DNA of 64,000 nucleotides from Anaeramoeba flamelloides (lineage: Eukaryota; Metamonada; Anaeramoebidae). The position numbers and the translations under genes are program-made. Each line of letters begins with the position of its first letter. Within the stretch, counting starts at the first letter, position 1. The notes below the pieces were generated by a model that saw only the letters and a program-made list of their open reading frames with translations, was not told where the DNA came from and made no database searches. Shown here piece after piece: positions 1 through 11,226 of the stretch. The DNA lies in NCBI GenBank assembly GCA_027625915.1, contig JANTQA010000029.1, forward strand, positions 1,364,001 to 1,428,000, read 5' to 3'.

Positions 1-172
1 TAGACATTGGACATGGTATTGTCATATTATACCAGAAAAAATATCGGCTAATTAACTTTTGATTCAATATGAAATATTGCTTCACTGAGGATTCTTATCT
101 TATCCAATATAGCCACAAAACACATGAAATAAATAAAGCTCGTCAATTACAAGATATTAATGAAGACAATTG
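1..172 (+). pseudogene. Coding-like fragment at the window edge, unrecognised
   Basis: Reading from base 3, the + strand gives two protein-like stretches (DIGHGIVILYQKKYRLINF, then after one in-frame TGA a stretch ending HEINKARQLQDINEDN) before a terminal TGA near base 172. Composition is more complex than the surrounding AT DNA. It could be the last exon of a gene that begins outside the window, or a decayed mobile-element ORF. A minus-strand ORF at 175-453 (Lys-rich, 92 codons) lies next to it, but nothing in it suggests a domain. Confidence 0.2.
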
Positions 173-786
173 ACTTATAGGAAAAAAGAAAATTGAAATG
201 AAATGATTTTTTTTTCTTTTCTTTTCTTATTCTTTGAAACATTTATATCCCATTTTTTGCCCATGTAGAGATACCACCAAAAAAGTTTTGAAGAAACTCG
301 TTTTATCTTTTTTATTGTTTTTTTTTTGTATTTAATCAAATTGAAAGATTTGTTTTTCTGGATTTTTTTATTGGTTTGTTTAAATTTGGTTGAATTAGAT
401 CTCTTTTCTAAGGAGATTAGTCTTGAAGGTTGTAGAAAAATACTTGATAACATGATCTATTGTAAATATTAGTTTGTTTTGGAAACTGCAAGGTTTCACT
501 GAACTTTATTTTTTTGTTGAACACAAAATAAAACCCAAAAACCACAGCGAAAGAAAAAAAAAAAACATTTAAAAAAAAAAAAAACAACAGTTATTTCAAA
601 AAAAATACTAATAATTTTGAAAAATACAAAAAAGGATAATACCCATTATTTAACAAACTGTAAAGTGAAATTTTTATCCAAATAAATTGATATTTAATGA
701 ATGATCATTGAAATTCCTCAATGGGATATACAAGTAAGTTGGGGGGGATTCCAATGAGAATTTTCTTGAAAATTGAAAGACTTTAA

Positions 787-961
787 GGGACTAGTCTATA
801 TTATTATTTTATATTTGAACAATTTCTAAATAAGGATTCCTTATCTAGAAATAATTTTAATATTGAAAATAAAGAGGGTTCTTTCAAATTGAAGTAATTG
901 ACAAACAATTTTCTCAATCTCTATTAAATTTACGTAAAAAAAATTAATAGAGACTAGTCCC
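787..961. mobile_element. TTAA-flanked MITE, 175 bp
   Basis: TTAA occurs at 783-786 and 962-965. Immediately inside lie inverted termini GGGACTAGTCTATATT and, on the other strand, GGGACTAGTCTCTATT. The interior is AT-rich, partly palindromic and non-coding. TTAA target duplications are typical of piggyBac-like and Sola3-like DNA transposons; the superfamily here is inference. Related termini occur at 15803-16318 and 46605-48285. Confidence 0.7.
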
Positions 962-1499
962 TTAAGGAAAAAGACTGAATTTTAAATGAAAAAACGCTGA
1001 AAATTAAATGAAAATTTTAAGAAATAGTTATTTTGTGAAGAAAAAAGAAACCCACCCATTAAAAATAAAGAAAAAGCAAAGTAAAGAAAATATAATAATA
1101 AAGACATATTTATAAATATACCAATAAAAATATTTGAGATTGAATCATCAAAAAGTCATCTAAAGTCGTTGATTCCAAAAAAAAAATTACTTTTTGAAAT
1201 ATCTAATTTATTTTTGAGTGTGTGACCTTTCGATTTATTAATTTATTTTTGATTTTGGTTCCCTTTTTTTTCTTTTTAGATATTTCAATTATTGTTAGAA
1301 AAAGAAAAGGTAGACGATGGGAAAAAAATCAAATAAAAAGTACCTAAAAGCAAACCAGCGTATTATTAAAAATATTTATTTCAAATCAAAAAACAAAATA
1401 AATTCCAAAAAAAAAAATCCAAAAATCTAAGTAAAAAAATGAAAATAGTGATTTTGTTTCCCCTCATAAACAACTAATAGAAAAATAGTATAAATCTTG

Positions 1500-2590
1500 C
1501 GTATATAAACTGAATAATTAATATTATGTGGAAACATGATTAGATGTTAAAAATAATTTTTACAATTAATAAACATGTTTACTTTAATAAAAAAAACTTT
1601 TTCTAAAGAAGGGGTACACTTCCCAAATAGCTAATAACATCCATTTTAATTGTTACAGTCAGTTCAACTTTTAAGGCACAAACTTTCAAAGAAATTTAAG
1701 GCACAAAAAAAATCTCAAATTAAGGCACAAAATTTGTAATTTTATTTTTTACAATTTATTTTACTAGAATCTGATTTTTGTACCATAATTTGCGATTTTT
1801 ATTGTACCTTAAATTTCGTACCAGTTTGTACCTTAAAGTGGAACTGACTGTAATAAGATAATTCTGTATTGGTGATTTTACATTTTAATTATTCATTTTT
1901 TCATTTTTTAATATTTTTATTTTTGGATATTGAACAGTTGGAAATGAAAAAAAAAAAAAAAACAGGATAAGAAGAAACCAATTTGGAAATAATTTACAAG
2001 TGCAAAAACGGAAACAGTTTAAGTTTGATTTCGAATGAGCTAGATATAGGAATTAAGAAAAATCGTTTCTGGATTGATGTATGAAACAAAGAAAAGAGAA
2101 ATAAAAAAAAAACAATTCTAACAAAATACCCAGATAAATTGAGGCTTTATCTTGGAAATGAGACTTTAAAGAGCAAAAGTTTGACAAAAAAGGATTATCA
2201 ATAAAATTTCGTGAACTTTTTCTCAATTTTCCTTGTTCAAAGGTTTTTATTGATTTTATATTTTTTTTCTTTACAATTCACAATGTGAGATTTCTCATTT
2301 CAAATAAAAGGGCACACCAATTTTTGAAATTTTGAATTTTAATTTTTATTGTTTTGATTAAATGAGTTTTAAAGATCCAGTTGGGTGTTTTTTTTTATGT
2401 TTTAAAGAGTTTCTTAAATTTTAGAATGATAATACAATTAATTTGATTGAATTATGAATAATTCTTGAAATTTTATGTGACCTTTTATTTGAAAAAGAGT
2501 TTAGTAATAAGAAAATACTTCATTACAAGAGTTAATTTATTTAATTCCAATATATATACTTGAAAATTGGTAAATAAGAAAAAAAAACGA
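1500..2590 (+). repeat. Dispersed repeat F, copy 1
   Basis: Direct-orientation similarity to about 57935-58780, for example the shared AAAACGGAAACAGTTTAAG and ATATAGGAATTAAGAAA. A Tc1-like MITE (1656-1850) sits in this copy and is absent from the other. No ORF. The boundaries are approximate because both copies have drifted, and the element type is unknown. Confidence 0.6.
1656..1850. mobile_element. Tc1/mariner-like MITE, copy 1
   Basis: It starts CAGTCAGTTCAACTTTTAAG and ends with the near-complement, flanked by TA on both sides. The whole ~195 bp is close to a palindrome built from repeated AAGGCACAAA-like blocks, and it has no ORF. TA target duplication and CAGT termini are hallmarks of Tc1/mariner elements. 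The second copy of repeat F (about 58073) shows the unoccupied TA site. Confidence 0.85.
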
Positions 2591-2934
2591 ATATTTTCAT
2601 GAATTGTAGTGATAATTAAATAAAAATTCCCGGGATTAAAATCATTTAATAATTTCCATTGATAGAATGAGTTTTTTTATCCTCTCTATTTTATTTAGAA
2701 AATTTTATGTGATTATCCCTTTCTCTCAATAAAGAAATAAAATAAGGTTTTTTCAAGGAATCTTTTATGAAAAATTCTATCAAAATTCCTCAATTGAAAA
2801 TTAAAGGAAATTTTATTGATATTTCAAAACAAACCTTTTTTATAAAATTGGTTGACTTTTAATGGAAAATTCATTGATTTCTAAAATACATTTATCCATG
2901 TGAATATAGATATAGATAGAGATATATTTATATA

Positions 2935-3425
2935 TAAACTAATTTTCAAAAATTTGTGCATATTTTAAAAAGTTGAAAGAATAATAATACAAAATTTTAA
3001 ATTCAATAAGGAAATATATTTAATTATACAAACTATTTCATTTTTTTGTTTTTTGTTTGGTTTTCATTGCCTTTTTTTTCCAGTTACATAATCTGTTTCA
3101 TTAGATCTGAAATTTTTTTTTCAGATGGTTGATAGAAGGTTAGTGTAAAGTTTGTTTCATTGAAAAATCAAAAACAATTAATTGGTCTTATTTTATGATT
3201 TGATCGATCAACAATATTTGGTGAAATTTCAACAAATTTACTAATACATTTTTTATTCAACCTGTTTCATTATTTTTGACACACCAATTTTTATTTCTGA
3301 GTTTTTTTATTTGTTTCTTTTATTTGGATAAATTTATTTACTTATTAAAACATTAATAATATGTAACTTAAATATGGTTTTATATTACCTTTGGAAAAAT
3401 ATAATAAATTGACTTTTTATCTTAG
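2935..3425 (+). repeat. Foldback repeat family E, copy 1 (3' truncated)
   Basis: It opens TAAACTAATTTTCAAAAATT and is homologous to 44136-44684 (+) and to 49560-50087 (-); all share a TTTGATCGATCAAC motif. The right terminus seen in the other copies is missing, and a family H unit begins where it should be. Non-coding. Confidence 0.6.
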
Positions 3426-3745
3426 AATAATAAAAAAAAATTACAACTTAATTACATTGCCAAAAAAAAAATAAAACCACAAACGAAAAAAAAATGAGTC
3501 ACAATTTTTTTAATCGGCATTACGGATTTTCATTTACTGAACTTTCACGGAAAAAAAGTTGAACAACAAGATTTTTGCTACTAAATTTATGAATTTTAAA
3601 ATAAATTACATGATCTCAATTTTCATAGTGTTAGTTGGTCTTTTCGAAATCTTTTTTTTCACATTTTCTTTTTTAAAAAAAAAAATAAAAATAAAAAAAA
3701 AAAAGTAAAAAAGAAATCAAAAAAAAAAAAAATACAAAACATTTG

Positions 3746-3776
<31 letters not shown>

Positions 3777-3925
3777 AAAATTTGCAAAATTTAAAAAAAT
3801 GATTCTGATCCAAAAATTAGAAAATATTTTTTTGGGAAGAATATCAGAATAAACTCTATAAACAGCTTCCATTAACATTATAAAGTGAGTCAATTTTTTT
3901 GAAATCTATTTTAGTAAAAAATATA
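3426..3925 (+). repeat. Repeat H, single unit
   Basis: Matches one arm of the large palindrome at 13100-14337, with shared blocks such as GAACTTTCACGGAAAAAAAG and TTAACATTATAAAGTGAGTC. It contains a long interrupted poly(A) tract (about 3676-3774) where the palindrome arm has 113 A. Confidence 0.6.
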
Positions 3926-5386
3926 ATAAAAAAATATAAATAAAAAATAATTTTTAAAATATCACACCTTTTTCAAGATTTGCTATTTTCATTTTTTGTA
4001 TTTTTCACTTTTTCTCCAAATTTTTGGTAAATAAAAAATGATTTAAGTAAAAAAAAATATCAGAAAATTCATTCCTCCAAAAAGTAAAGCCCTATACTAG
4101 AATGTAAAATAAAATTATAAAAAAAAAAGTTTGACTAAATGAAAATCTTTATAAACTTTTAATTTTGATTAATAAAGTTTATTCGCAATATAATCAAAAT
4201 TCCAGAACTTAAAATTCATAAGGTCATTATCTTTATTGTTTTTAGTATGACCACCTTTTTGTAAAGTCTCTTATTTAGAAAAAATGATATTTTTCGGTAA
4301 CAAAATTCCAAAAAAACTGAAGTGTGAATTTTAATTTAATTCAAAGTTGGGGATATTTAATTCGATAAATAATAAACAATAGTTTTGAAATGTTGTACTT
4401 ATATGGCAAAACCGAAATAGAGAAAAAAAATAATTTATGGTAATTATTAAAAGAGTTCTTAGAATACCTTAGAATGCCCCCTTTTTTTATTTTTGAAAGT
4501 AAAAAAAAAACCTAATGACGCTTTATTTGAGTTTACTGTTTATCTAGAAAATCAATAGAATTTACAGATAAACAGAAAACCAAAGTAAATATAAAGGTGA
4601 TTTTCCCATAATTAAAAGAATGGAGTATAATCAAAAAATTTACTCAATTATTTTAAATTCGGGAAAATTTAACAGCTGATTCTTTTAACTTTTTGAAATA
4701 AACAGTAAATTTAATAAATATAATGTTTAATGAAAAATTAAAAAAAAACCTAACCTAAAAAACAAAAAAAAATATTTTTCATTTTTTTCGATTTATATCA
4801 ATAAATAATTATATAGAATTTCAAAATAATAGATTTCCCATATGAAGGATATTTGTTAAATTTAAAATACTTGTAAAATATGTGACTATAATCCCCTAAC
4901 TGAAAAAAAAAAAGCTACAAATATTTTACTATTAAATATTTGTAAAAATATTAATATTACTTGAAAATTGTATTTTCCAACGTTAATTGTAAAATGCCTT
5001 AAAAATTTTTTTTTGGTTCACGATCTTTTATTAACCAATATTGTTGATTATTAGTGGGGTTATCTAAAAGTAAAAAATTAGTAACTGTTTTATTTTTTTT
5101 TCAAAAATTTTTTTCAGGAATGTGATCTGTTGTATAAAATCAAAAAAAGATATTTTTTTTTGTTGTTTTTTTTAAGATAATTGTTTTTGATTTTTATTTT
5201 ATTTATAATTTTGAACAAAGTATTTGAATAGGTTTGAATAGGAATCATTTTTACATTTCAGGCAACCTTTAGTTCAGCGTGGTTTTGAAAACGAGATTTA
5301 AAAAAAAAGACGATATTTTTTGTTTTTATACTGATACTAGGCCTCAAAGTCAAGAACTTGAACTTTCTATTTTAACCATTTTAATA

Positions 5387-5583
5387 CAGTCAGTTTCACT
5401 TTTAAGGCACAAACTTTCAACGAAATTTAAGGCACAATAAAAATCTCAAATTAAAGCACAAAATTCAAATTCTAGTAAAAATAAATTGTAAAAAAAAAAA
5501 TTCCAAATTTTGTGCCTTAATTTGTGGTTTTTTTGTGCTTTAAATTTCTTTGAAAGTTTGTGCCTTAAAAGTGAAACTGACTG
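5387..5583. mobile_element. Tc1/mariner-like MITE, copy 2
   Basis: TA-flanked, starts CAGTCAGTTTCACTTTTAAG and ends with its inverted complement, 197 bp, no ORF. Same family as 1656-1850. Confidence 0.85.
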
Positions 5584-5699
5584 TAATTTCTTTTATAATT
5601 TTTTTTGAACTTTTAGTTGGGCAATAAAATTCTCAAAAAAAATAAAAAAAAACAATTTGATATTTGAGTAGGAATTAAAATCAAGTATTCCTACTTACA

Positions 5700-6060
5700 C
5701 AGTTGTTTTCAAAAAGTGAAGACTTTTTCAAAACTTTTGTCGATTTTTCTATTTTAAAAAAGTGAGTAAAGTCATTTTAAAAAACAAATTATTTTTTTTT
5801 TAAGAAAACTTTTTATGAATTAATACTTTTTGACAGTTTACTGCTTTAATAAAGTGAAGGCTTTTTCAAAATAAAAACTTTGAGAGATTTTTATTGTAAA
5901 AAAAGATAAGCTCCCTAAAATCTGATTTAGGTGTCGAATTTTGAATGAAAGCACCCTTCTTTAAAAAAGTTTCCAGCTTTCTTTAAACACAAAACTTTAA
6001 AACACTTTTAATTCTGACACAATCATAAAGAAAAAAGTTTTCACTTTTTTAAAATGAATC
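5700..6060 (+). repeat. Dispersed repeat J, copy 1
   Basis: Contains repeated AAAAAGTGAAGRCTTTTTCAAAA-type blocks and internal mirror or inverted segments. It is similar to 27955-28165, the 5' flank of SYF2. No ORF. It lies about 350 bp downstream of the WDR70-like stop codon. Confidence 0.4.
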
Positions 6061-6410
6061 TATTATGGTTTGAATTAATATAATTTTTCATAAAGTTTAG
6101 CCAATTATTATTCACTTCTTCTTTTTAATCAACTTAAAATAAAAAAAAACATCATTGTTTTGTTAAAACTCGAATTCATCAAAAAAAAAAAAAAAAAAAA
6201 AAAAAAGGAAAAAAAAAAAGTTTAAACAAAACAAAATTTTCTTGTATCACAATCAAGGCTTTATTAAATTCAAGTTCTAACATCAAACCTTTTTCAAGAT
6301 TCTAATAACAATAAAATTTTTACTGTTTTTGACCCACATTTACAAAATTGGTCATAGTATATTTATATATATATAAATATATTAATATTTATCAAAATAT
6401 TGAAAAAAGC

Positions 6411-8330
6411 TTATTTCTCATCATCGCTATCATCCTTTGGAGGATTATAAAAAATTGAATTTGGTTGATTTTTTTTCAAAACTTTAAAGAAATATGGTTT
6501 TGAATCAACATCGTGGTGCTTTAAAAAGGCGTTTCTAGGGTCGTTATCTAATGCTTCATTTTTCACAAATTTCTTCATAACACGCTTGGTGACATTATCC
6601 CCCAACATTCCGCTATGCCCTTTGCCATAAATCGGTGCCTTTGGTTCAAAGCGTTTTGTTGGTTCTACGTATCCTCTTCTTCTTCTTCTTCTTTTCGTTT
6701 TCATGCCCTTGACGTTATCTAAATCCTGTGGCCTGTAGACGTCTTGTCCGACACCACTTTCGGTTTTTTGTTTCTTAACTTTATTATTTACCGTTAACAG
6801 AGCGCCCTTCTTACTAATTTTGGGGTCATATAAAACATGAACATTACTATCCTTGGCGCCAACGATGATTTGGTTGATCTTGGGATGCCATTTAATTCTT
6901 GTCAAGCTTTCATTGCAGACAGGATATTGCCTTTCCAATTCGAAAGTCGTCGAATTGAAAAACATTAAATTGCCCGTCCCCCGTTCCGAATTTTGTTTAA
7001 ACTTTGAAATTTGTTTTCGGCTTTCCACTCGATCATTATTTTCTTCACAAACATAGGTCTCAATAGATGTCCCAGTCACAATATACTTTTCGTCTGGCGA
7101 AAATAAAACTTCCATTTGATCGCTATCTAGTAGCAAATCATCAAGAACCTTCAGGGGCTTTGAGGTCTTTCTCAGATCCCAAATTTTAATTGTGTTGTCA
7201 GTTGCCCGCGACAATAGTAATTGCTTACTTTTGGCAAATTTCAAATCGCTTATGATGATATGGTTCGATCCACTTTCTTTGTCAACGTGGGCATCTGTGA
7301 TCTTCCTTGTGGCCTTCCTAAATGGCGCCTTATTGTCCCAAAGATAAATTACGCCATTGAGACACCCCGTTGCAATTAATTTGCCATCCGATTTCATATC
7401 CAACGAAGAGACGCCGATTTTTCTTCCTCTCCGATCACGGTGCCTCAGCAGAGAAATTTGTGACGTCTTGTCTTCGGCATCCCAGATCCTTGCTGTTGAA
7501 TCATAGGACCAAGTTAAAAAGTTCCTTTTAATTCTTGGGTGCCATTTCACCCCAGATAATGGCGCAATGTGGCCCATTGTCTGGGTAATGTCACTCAAAT
7601 ATTTGTACCCTTTTTTAAATTCCTTGAGAAAGACACCGTCGCGATGAAACAATAGCGGCGCTTCAGATCCGGTCGCTAATAAAAAAATATCACCGTTCTG
7701 GCTAAACTCAATTGAGAAAATTTGCTGGTTTTCGGCGGGTTGAAGAGATCGGAACGAGACCACGTTCCTTCGATCCATCGCAGCAAAGTCCCAAAATTTG
7801 ACGCTGTAGTCACGGCTGCCCGTTAACAAGCGTGAACCTGCACGATCAATTCCAATTGCAGAAATCGTACGTGTGTGGCCCTTTAACATTAAATCAGAAG
7901 AGATCGGGAATAGGTGTTCTTTTTCTTCCTGATTTTCGTTGCTTTCTTTTTTAGTTTTGTTTTGTTCATTCGTAATAGTATCGCCAAGTTTTTTTGTTTC
8001 TGTATTCTCCTTTCCTTTCTCTTTCTCTTCCTCTTTCTTTTTTTCTTTCTCTTTTTCTTTTATTGCTTCTTTTATTGTTTCTTTTATTGTTTCTTTTATT
8101 GTTTCTTTTTCTTGTGAGTTGCCAACTATATTATTTCTTTGTTTATACGATCTTTTTCTTTGAAGGTGAAGAGGGACTGATGGTCCAAAATTCAAAGTAT
8201 TATTTAAATTGTCATTATTTGGATTTGTGCTCTGAAGACGGCTGTTTGGTGAATTATTATTTTTTTGTTGTTGTTTTTTTCTACGATTACGAGAACTTCC
8301 AAAAGAAGTCGGAAACCCAAAATTATTCAT
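6411..8330 (-). CDS. WDR70: WD repeat protein of the WDR70 / gastrulation-defective-1 family
   Basis: Single-exon ORF of 639 aa starting at ATG 8330. Residues ~1-150 are low complexity and charged (repeated KETIKETIKE block coded by a 15-bp-period DNA repeat). A seven-bladed WD40 domain follows (~150-510), with family-typical segments LLTGSRDYSVKFWDFAAMD, FRSLQPAENQQIFSIEFS, GHIAPLSGVKWHP and FSPDEKYIVTGTSI. The C-terminal tail has NPRNAFLKH and an acidic end, as in animal WDR70. WDR70 homologues are nuclear WD40 proteins linked to chromatin at damaged DNA in yeast and animals; that role is family knowledge, not visible here. Length matches the family (about 650 aa). The gene is intact, and its G+C is well above the flanks. 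The upstream 8331-8545 could hold a shared promoter with exon-like DNA on the other strand. Confidence 0.93.
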   Translation of the reverse strand: MNNFGFPTSFGSSRNRRKKQQQKNNNSPNSRLQSTNPNNDNLNNTLNFGPSVPLHLQRKRSYKQRNNIVGNSQEKETIKETIKETIKEAIKEKEKEKKKEEEKEKGKENTETKKLGDTITNEQNKTKKESNENQEEKEHLFPISSDLMLKGHTRTISAIGIDRAGSRLLTGSRDYSVKFWDFAAMDRRNVVSFRSLQPAENQQIFSIEFSQNGDIFLLATGSEAPLLFHRDGVFLKEFKKGYKYLSDITQTMGHIAPLSGVKWHPRIKRNFLTWSYDSTARIWDAEDKTSQISLLRHRDRRGRKIGVSSLDMKSDGKLIATGCLNGVIYLWDNKAPFRKATRKITDAHVDKESGSNHIIISDLKFAKSKQLLLSRATDNTIKIWDLRKTSKPLKVLDDLLLDSDQMEVLFSPDEKYIVTGTSIETYVCEENNDRVESRKQISKFKQNSERGTGNLMFFNSTTFELERQYPVCNESLTRIKWHPKINQIIVGAKDSNVHVLYDPKISKKGALLTVNNKVKKQKTESGVGQDVYRPQDLDNVKGMKTKRRRRRRGYVEPTKRFEPKAPIYGKGHSGMLGDNVTKRVMKKFVKNEALDNDPRNAFLKHHDVDSKPYFFKVLKKNQPNSIFYNPPKDDSDDEK

Positions 8331-8545
8331 TTGAAAGTTTAAAAGTCGGTGATAAAAAAAAAAAAAATGATCTTGTCTTAAATAGCCAATTTCATGAACT
8401 TTAAAGATACAAAATCAAAGATAATCCAATTTCCAAGCCAATAATCATCTGAATTAATTATTTTAAATTGAAAAAATTTTTTAGTTTTCCTCAATAAAAA
8501 ATTAGGAAACTAATGTAAATCTTCAATTTAATCGCAACTTTTCAG

Positions 8546-8670
8546 AACCAAACCCAATTTTTTTCAACAAACCAAATGTGACTAAGGGAGAAAACTCAGT
8601 CAACAACTTGGAATTATCCATCAATCACATTTTCCAAAAAACTCACTTTTATAAAGCTTTTCACTCTTAA
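8546..8670 (+). CDS. Candidate terminal exon, unrecognised protein
   Basis: A good acceptor (CGCAACTTTTCAG) is followed by 40 open codons (PNPIFFNKPNVTKGENSVNN, then LELSINHIFQKTHFYKAFHS) and a TAA at 8668-8670. Residue use is protein-like and not homopolymeric. No upstream exon was found in the 215 bp before the divergent WDR70-like start, so this may be a gene remnant. No family recognised. Confidence 0.3.
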
Positions 8671-9007
8671 AAAGACTTGAAAAGTGGTTGAAAAGTTCAG
8701 AAATTGTCATGAGGCTTTCTAAATGATCAATGACCGTCAAAAGTAAAGTGATTTTTACTTATGCACAAAATTCACAAACTTTCATTTTTTTTATCTTTTG
8801 GTTAGTTTTTTTGTTTTTCTTTGGCAAATGACACAGATTTTCATTAATTATGAAAAACTTCTCAAAATAATTAAAGAAGATAAAGAACAGTAAAAATTTC
8901 ACTACAACAACAAACAACCCCCCAAAACAATAACAAAGCTTTAATTTTTTTTTTTTTTCATTTCTTTTTTTCTTCTTTAAAAGTATTTTTTTTGTATTAT
9001 TTACAGT

Positions 9008-9986
9008 TAATTGGTTACAACCAACATATTTGTCAATTAAGCACTTAATGGAAATGGATGATTGTGAAGGAAAATTTCTTACTTATTGTGTTAATCAAGA
9101 ATCAATGGTAAATTGATTGTTTTTTTTTTTTTTTTTTTTTAATTCTTTCTTTGGAATCAAACAAAATCCAAATTCTTCAAATGGACCTTTTATCAAATAA
9201 ATTCGATCAAACATTAAATGTTGAAGCAAGTACCAAATTACACAACATGTATTTTTTTTAAAAGAAACTGTCATTTCAAAAGTAATCTTACTGGAATTTG
9301 ACATTTAACTAAGGAAAAATTTTGTCTCGTTACTTATATTTTTTCAACTCTTCAATATTCCTTCAACAGAACAATCATTTCACTTCACCAAAAATTTGTC
9401 AAGGTAAATAATAAAAAGGGCTTTTCCAAATAAAAAGAGAAATTACCAATTTCAATTCCTTTCATATGGGAATTTCTTGCAAGTATTTGAAATTTAAATG
9501 GAATAAATATTTGAGATTATTTTCTTTTTTACAATTCTTCAAGCTGGCTTTCCTTTTGGATTGTTCATTTCACCCTAAATATATAACACAAACGATAAAA
9601 AGCAACACCATAATCAAAAAAAAGGAAACAATCAAATCAAAAGACATCACAAATTACGATTGATGACTTTGAAAAGTTCTATTAAGAAAAAGAAAAAGAA
9701 AAAGAAAAAGAAAAGAAAAAGAAAAAAAGAAAAGACGAAATGAAAATATTTTCCACTTATTAACCAAATATCAGAAATTATTAAATTTATGAATTTAAAA
9801 AACTTTTTTTTAACCTTAATTTCAATCTTAAAAAATGAAAAGATGACAATTTATTGTTGTATTCAACTGAAAAGAATATCTTATTCTGAAAACAACGTTT
9901 TATTTGTTTTGGTTGATAATAAAATGATTTATCTGCACTGGAAAGAATTAGATATCGTCAACCAAAATTCCTTTGACATGAATTGA
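9008..9986 (+). CDS. Candidate multi-exon gene, structure unresolved
   Basis: Several short open segments have plausible splice edges. Segment 9008-9107 runs from a TTATTTACAG acceptor to ATG|GTAAAT and encodes NWLQPTYLSIKHLMEMDDCE plus GKFLTYCVNQESM. Segment 9370-9403 lies between TTCAACAG and AAG|GTAAAT. Segment 9438-9482 encodes EKLPISIPFIWEFLA. An open stretch about 9544-9663 contains CSFHPKYITQTIK. The last segment, about 9842-9986, encodes IYCCIQLKRISYSENNVL and more, ending TGA seven bases before a MITE. Reading phases do not all join cleanly and one implied intron is only 34 bp, so the gene may be decayed or my edges may be wrong. The N-terminal text faintly recalls GINS subunit PSF3, but this is too weak to name. 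Confidence 0.3.
9095..9304 (-). CDS. Small ORF, 69 aa, unrecognised
   Basis: ATG at 9304; MSNSSKITFEMTVSFKKN leads into hydrophobic text (CCVIWYLLQHLMFDRIYLI) and then a poly-Lys tail read from an A/T tract. It overlaps, antisense, an intron of the candidate gene at 9008-9986, so at most one of the two is likely. Residue use is protein-like up to IPKKE. Function unknown. Confidence 0.2.
   Translation of the reverse strand: MSNSSKITFEMTVSFKKNTCCVIWYLLQHLMFDRIYLIKGPFEEFGFCLIPKKELKKKKKKNNQFTIDS
9683..9735 (+). repeat. AAAAAG microsatellite
   Basis: Tandem GAAAAA units, interrupted twice. Purely low complexity; no coding potential. Confidence 0.9.
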
Positions 9987-9995
9987 AAAACACTA

Positions 9996-10499
9996 CAACC
10001 GTTCCAGCTTTACCATAAAAAAATATATGAAATAGAAATAACTGTCTATTATAGAATTTTCTTTTATGAAATAGAAAATTCAATTTCTCTCATATCATAA
10101 GATAAAAAATTCAATTTCTCTTTTATTAGATGATTTTTTCCTTTTTGGTATAAAACAAAGACAAAAATTGAATTTCATAAGAAAAAAAATAAAAGAAATA
10201 ACAAAAATCACAAAAACTTGAATGTATTTTTTGATCATTGCTTTTAAATTATTTAAACCTGTGATTTTTGTGATTTTGGAAATTAAAGATCCACATTAAT
10301 TAATTTTTATGAATTTGTTTGTCAAGATCAAAAACCAAAAAATTTTTTAATATAATTTTTTTTCTTCCATTATAAAATATACCATTTAAAATAACCTGTC
10401 ATAAGTAATTTACGTTTTGTATTTACATGATAAAATTTTTATAATATAAAATAAATTTCTCTGTATTATGGATTTAATATTGAATTGTTGGAAACGCTG
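9996..10499. mobile_element. TA-flanked MITE family A, copy 1
   Basis: TA at 9994-9995 and 10500-10501. The left terminus is CAACCGTTCCAGCTTTACCA and the right terminus, read inward, is CAGCGTTTCCAACAATTC. The interior, with mirror blocks around AAATAGAAAATTCAATTTCT and GATCCACATTAAT, recurs at 35750-38044 and 46935-47472. No transposase. The right end is read through by an apparently fortuitous ORF (10468-10686). Confidence 0.7.
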
Positions 10500-10770
10500 T
10501 ATCTTGTGTTTTTATCTATATGTAATGCGACTATTTTGGAAACAGAATTTTCTTTTATTTTTGAAGAGAATATTTAAAAATCGGTTTAACATGAATGAAA
10601 TCATTATTATGATAAACGAATTACAATTATCAATGATTTTCAATCTTTTTTTCAAAAAATCTTTCAAGCTCATTAAAGAAACATGAAATCAACTAAATTT
10701 CCAACAAAGCACGGATACTAAATTTAATTAAATGTTTATTCAAAATTCACAAATGTTTTTGTATTTGATA

Positions 10771-11226
10771 TAACCATTTGGGAAAAAAAGTTAAACTCGA
10801 TTTTTAATTGGGAATCTTAATAGAAATCACAGAAACTGGAAAATAAAATCAATTAAAAGAAGAAACAAATTAACTTCAAAGTGTAATCCATTTTATTAAT
10901 TTTCAATCAAACCAATAAATACAATTTAAATCCACTTGATTATCAAAATCCGATAGAGAAGTTCTAGTAGTTTTGGAGATCTCAAAAATAGTCAATTTTT
11001 TCAAAAAATTTTTAATGAGAGATCAATCCAATAAAAAACACCATACCGGAAGAGAGTATTAAAAAAACCACTATTTGTGTTTAATCCTCCATTTTGTCTT
11101 GAATCATTAATTTTTTCTTTTATTATTAGATCTTACTTTTCATTTTCTGTGATTCTGTTAATGATTCCCAATTAAAAATCGTGTTGAACCTTTTTTTCCT
11201 GTTTCACTTTTTTTTCCCAAATGTTA
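10771..11226. mobile_element. Foldback MITE family B, copy 1
   Basis: Long terminal inverted repeats of ~100 bp start TAACCATTTGGGAAAAAAAG on the left and TAACATTTGGGAAAAAAAAG on the right. Both then carry TTTTTAATTGGGAATC and an AATCACAG-like block. It is 456 bp with no ORF. A related copy lies at about 57280-57720. Confidence 0.75.

Larger units (their letters stand above)
173..6410. other. Gene-poor AT-rich repeat region
   Basis: No convincing gene is seen here apart from the elements listed separately: a TTAA MITE (787-961), two Tc1-like MITEs (1656-1850, 5387-5583), and dispersed repeats at about 1500-2590, 2935-3425, 3426-3925 and 5700-6060. The block 4440-4760 resembles the small repeat at 53440-53630. 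The rest is homopolymer-rich A/T DNA. Confidence 0.6.

Noticed and set aside
701-1336. Two-exon mini-gene (MIIEIPQWDIQ joined to IFQLLLEKEKVDDGKKIK) with GTAAGT donor and T-rich acceptor
   Set aside because: Only 29 residues with the TTAA MITE in its intron; splice-like signals this short occur by chance in AT-rich DNA.
5387-5583. Repeated AAGGCACAAA blocks resembling a short-spaced direct-repeat array
   Set aside because: They are the mirrored arms of a MITE, not a CRISPR array; no regular repeats or spacers.
7914-8404. Plus-strand ORFs opposite the WDR70-like N-terminus
   Set aside because: Antisense of the Lys/Glu repeat gives Phe/Leu/Ser runs; the minus-strand protein is clearly the real one.
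10468-10686. 72-codon ORF beginning inside MITE A1
   Set aside because: Starts within the element and lacks any recognisable feature; likely fortuitous.
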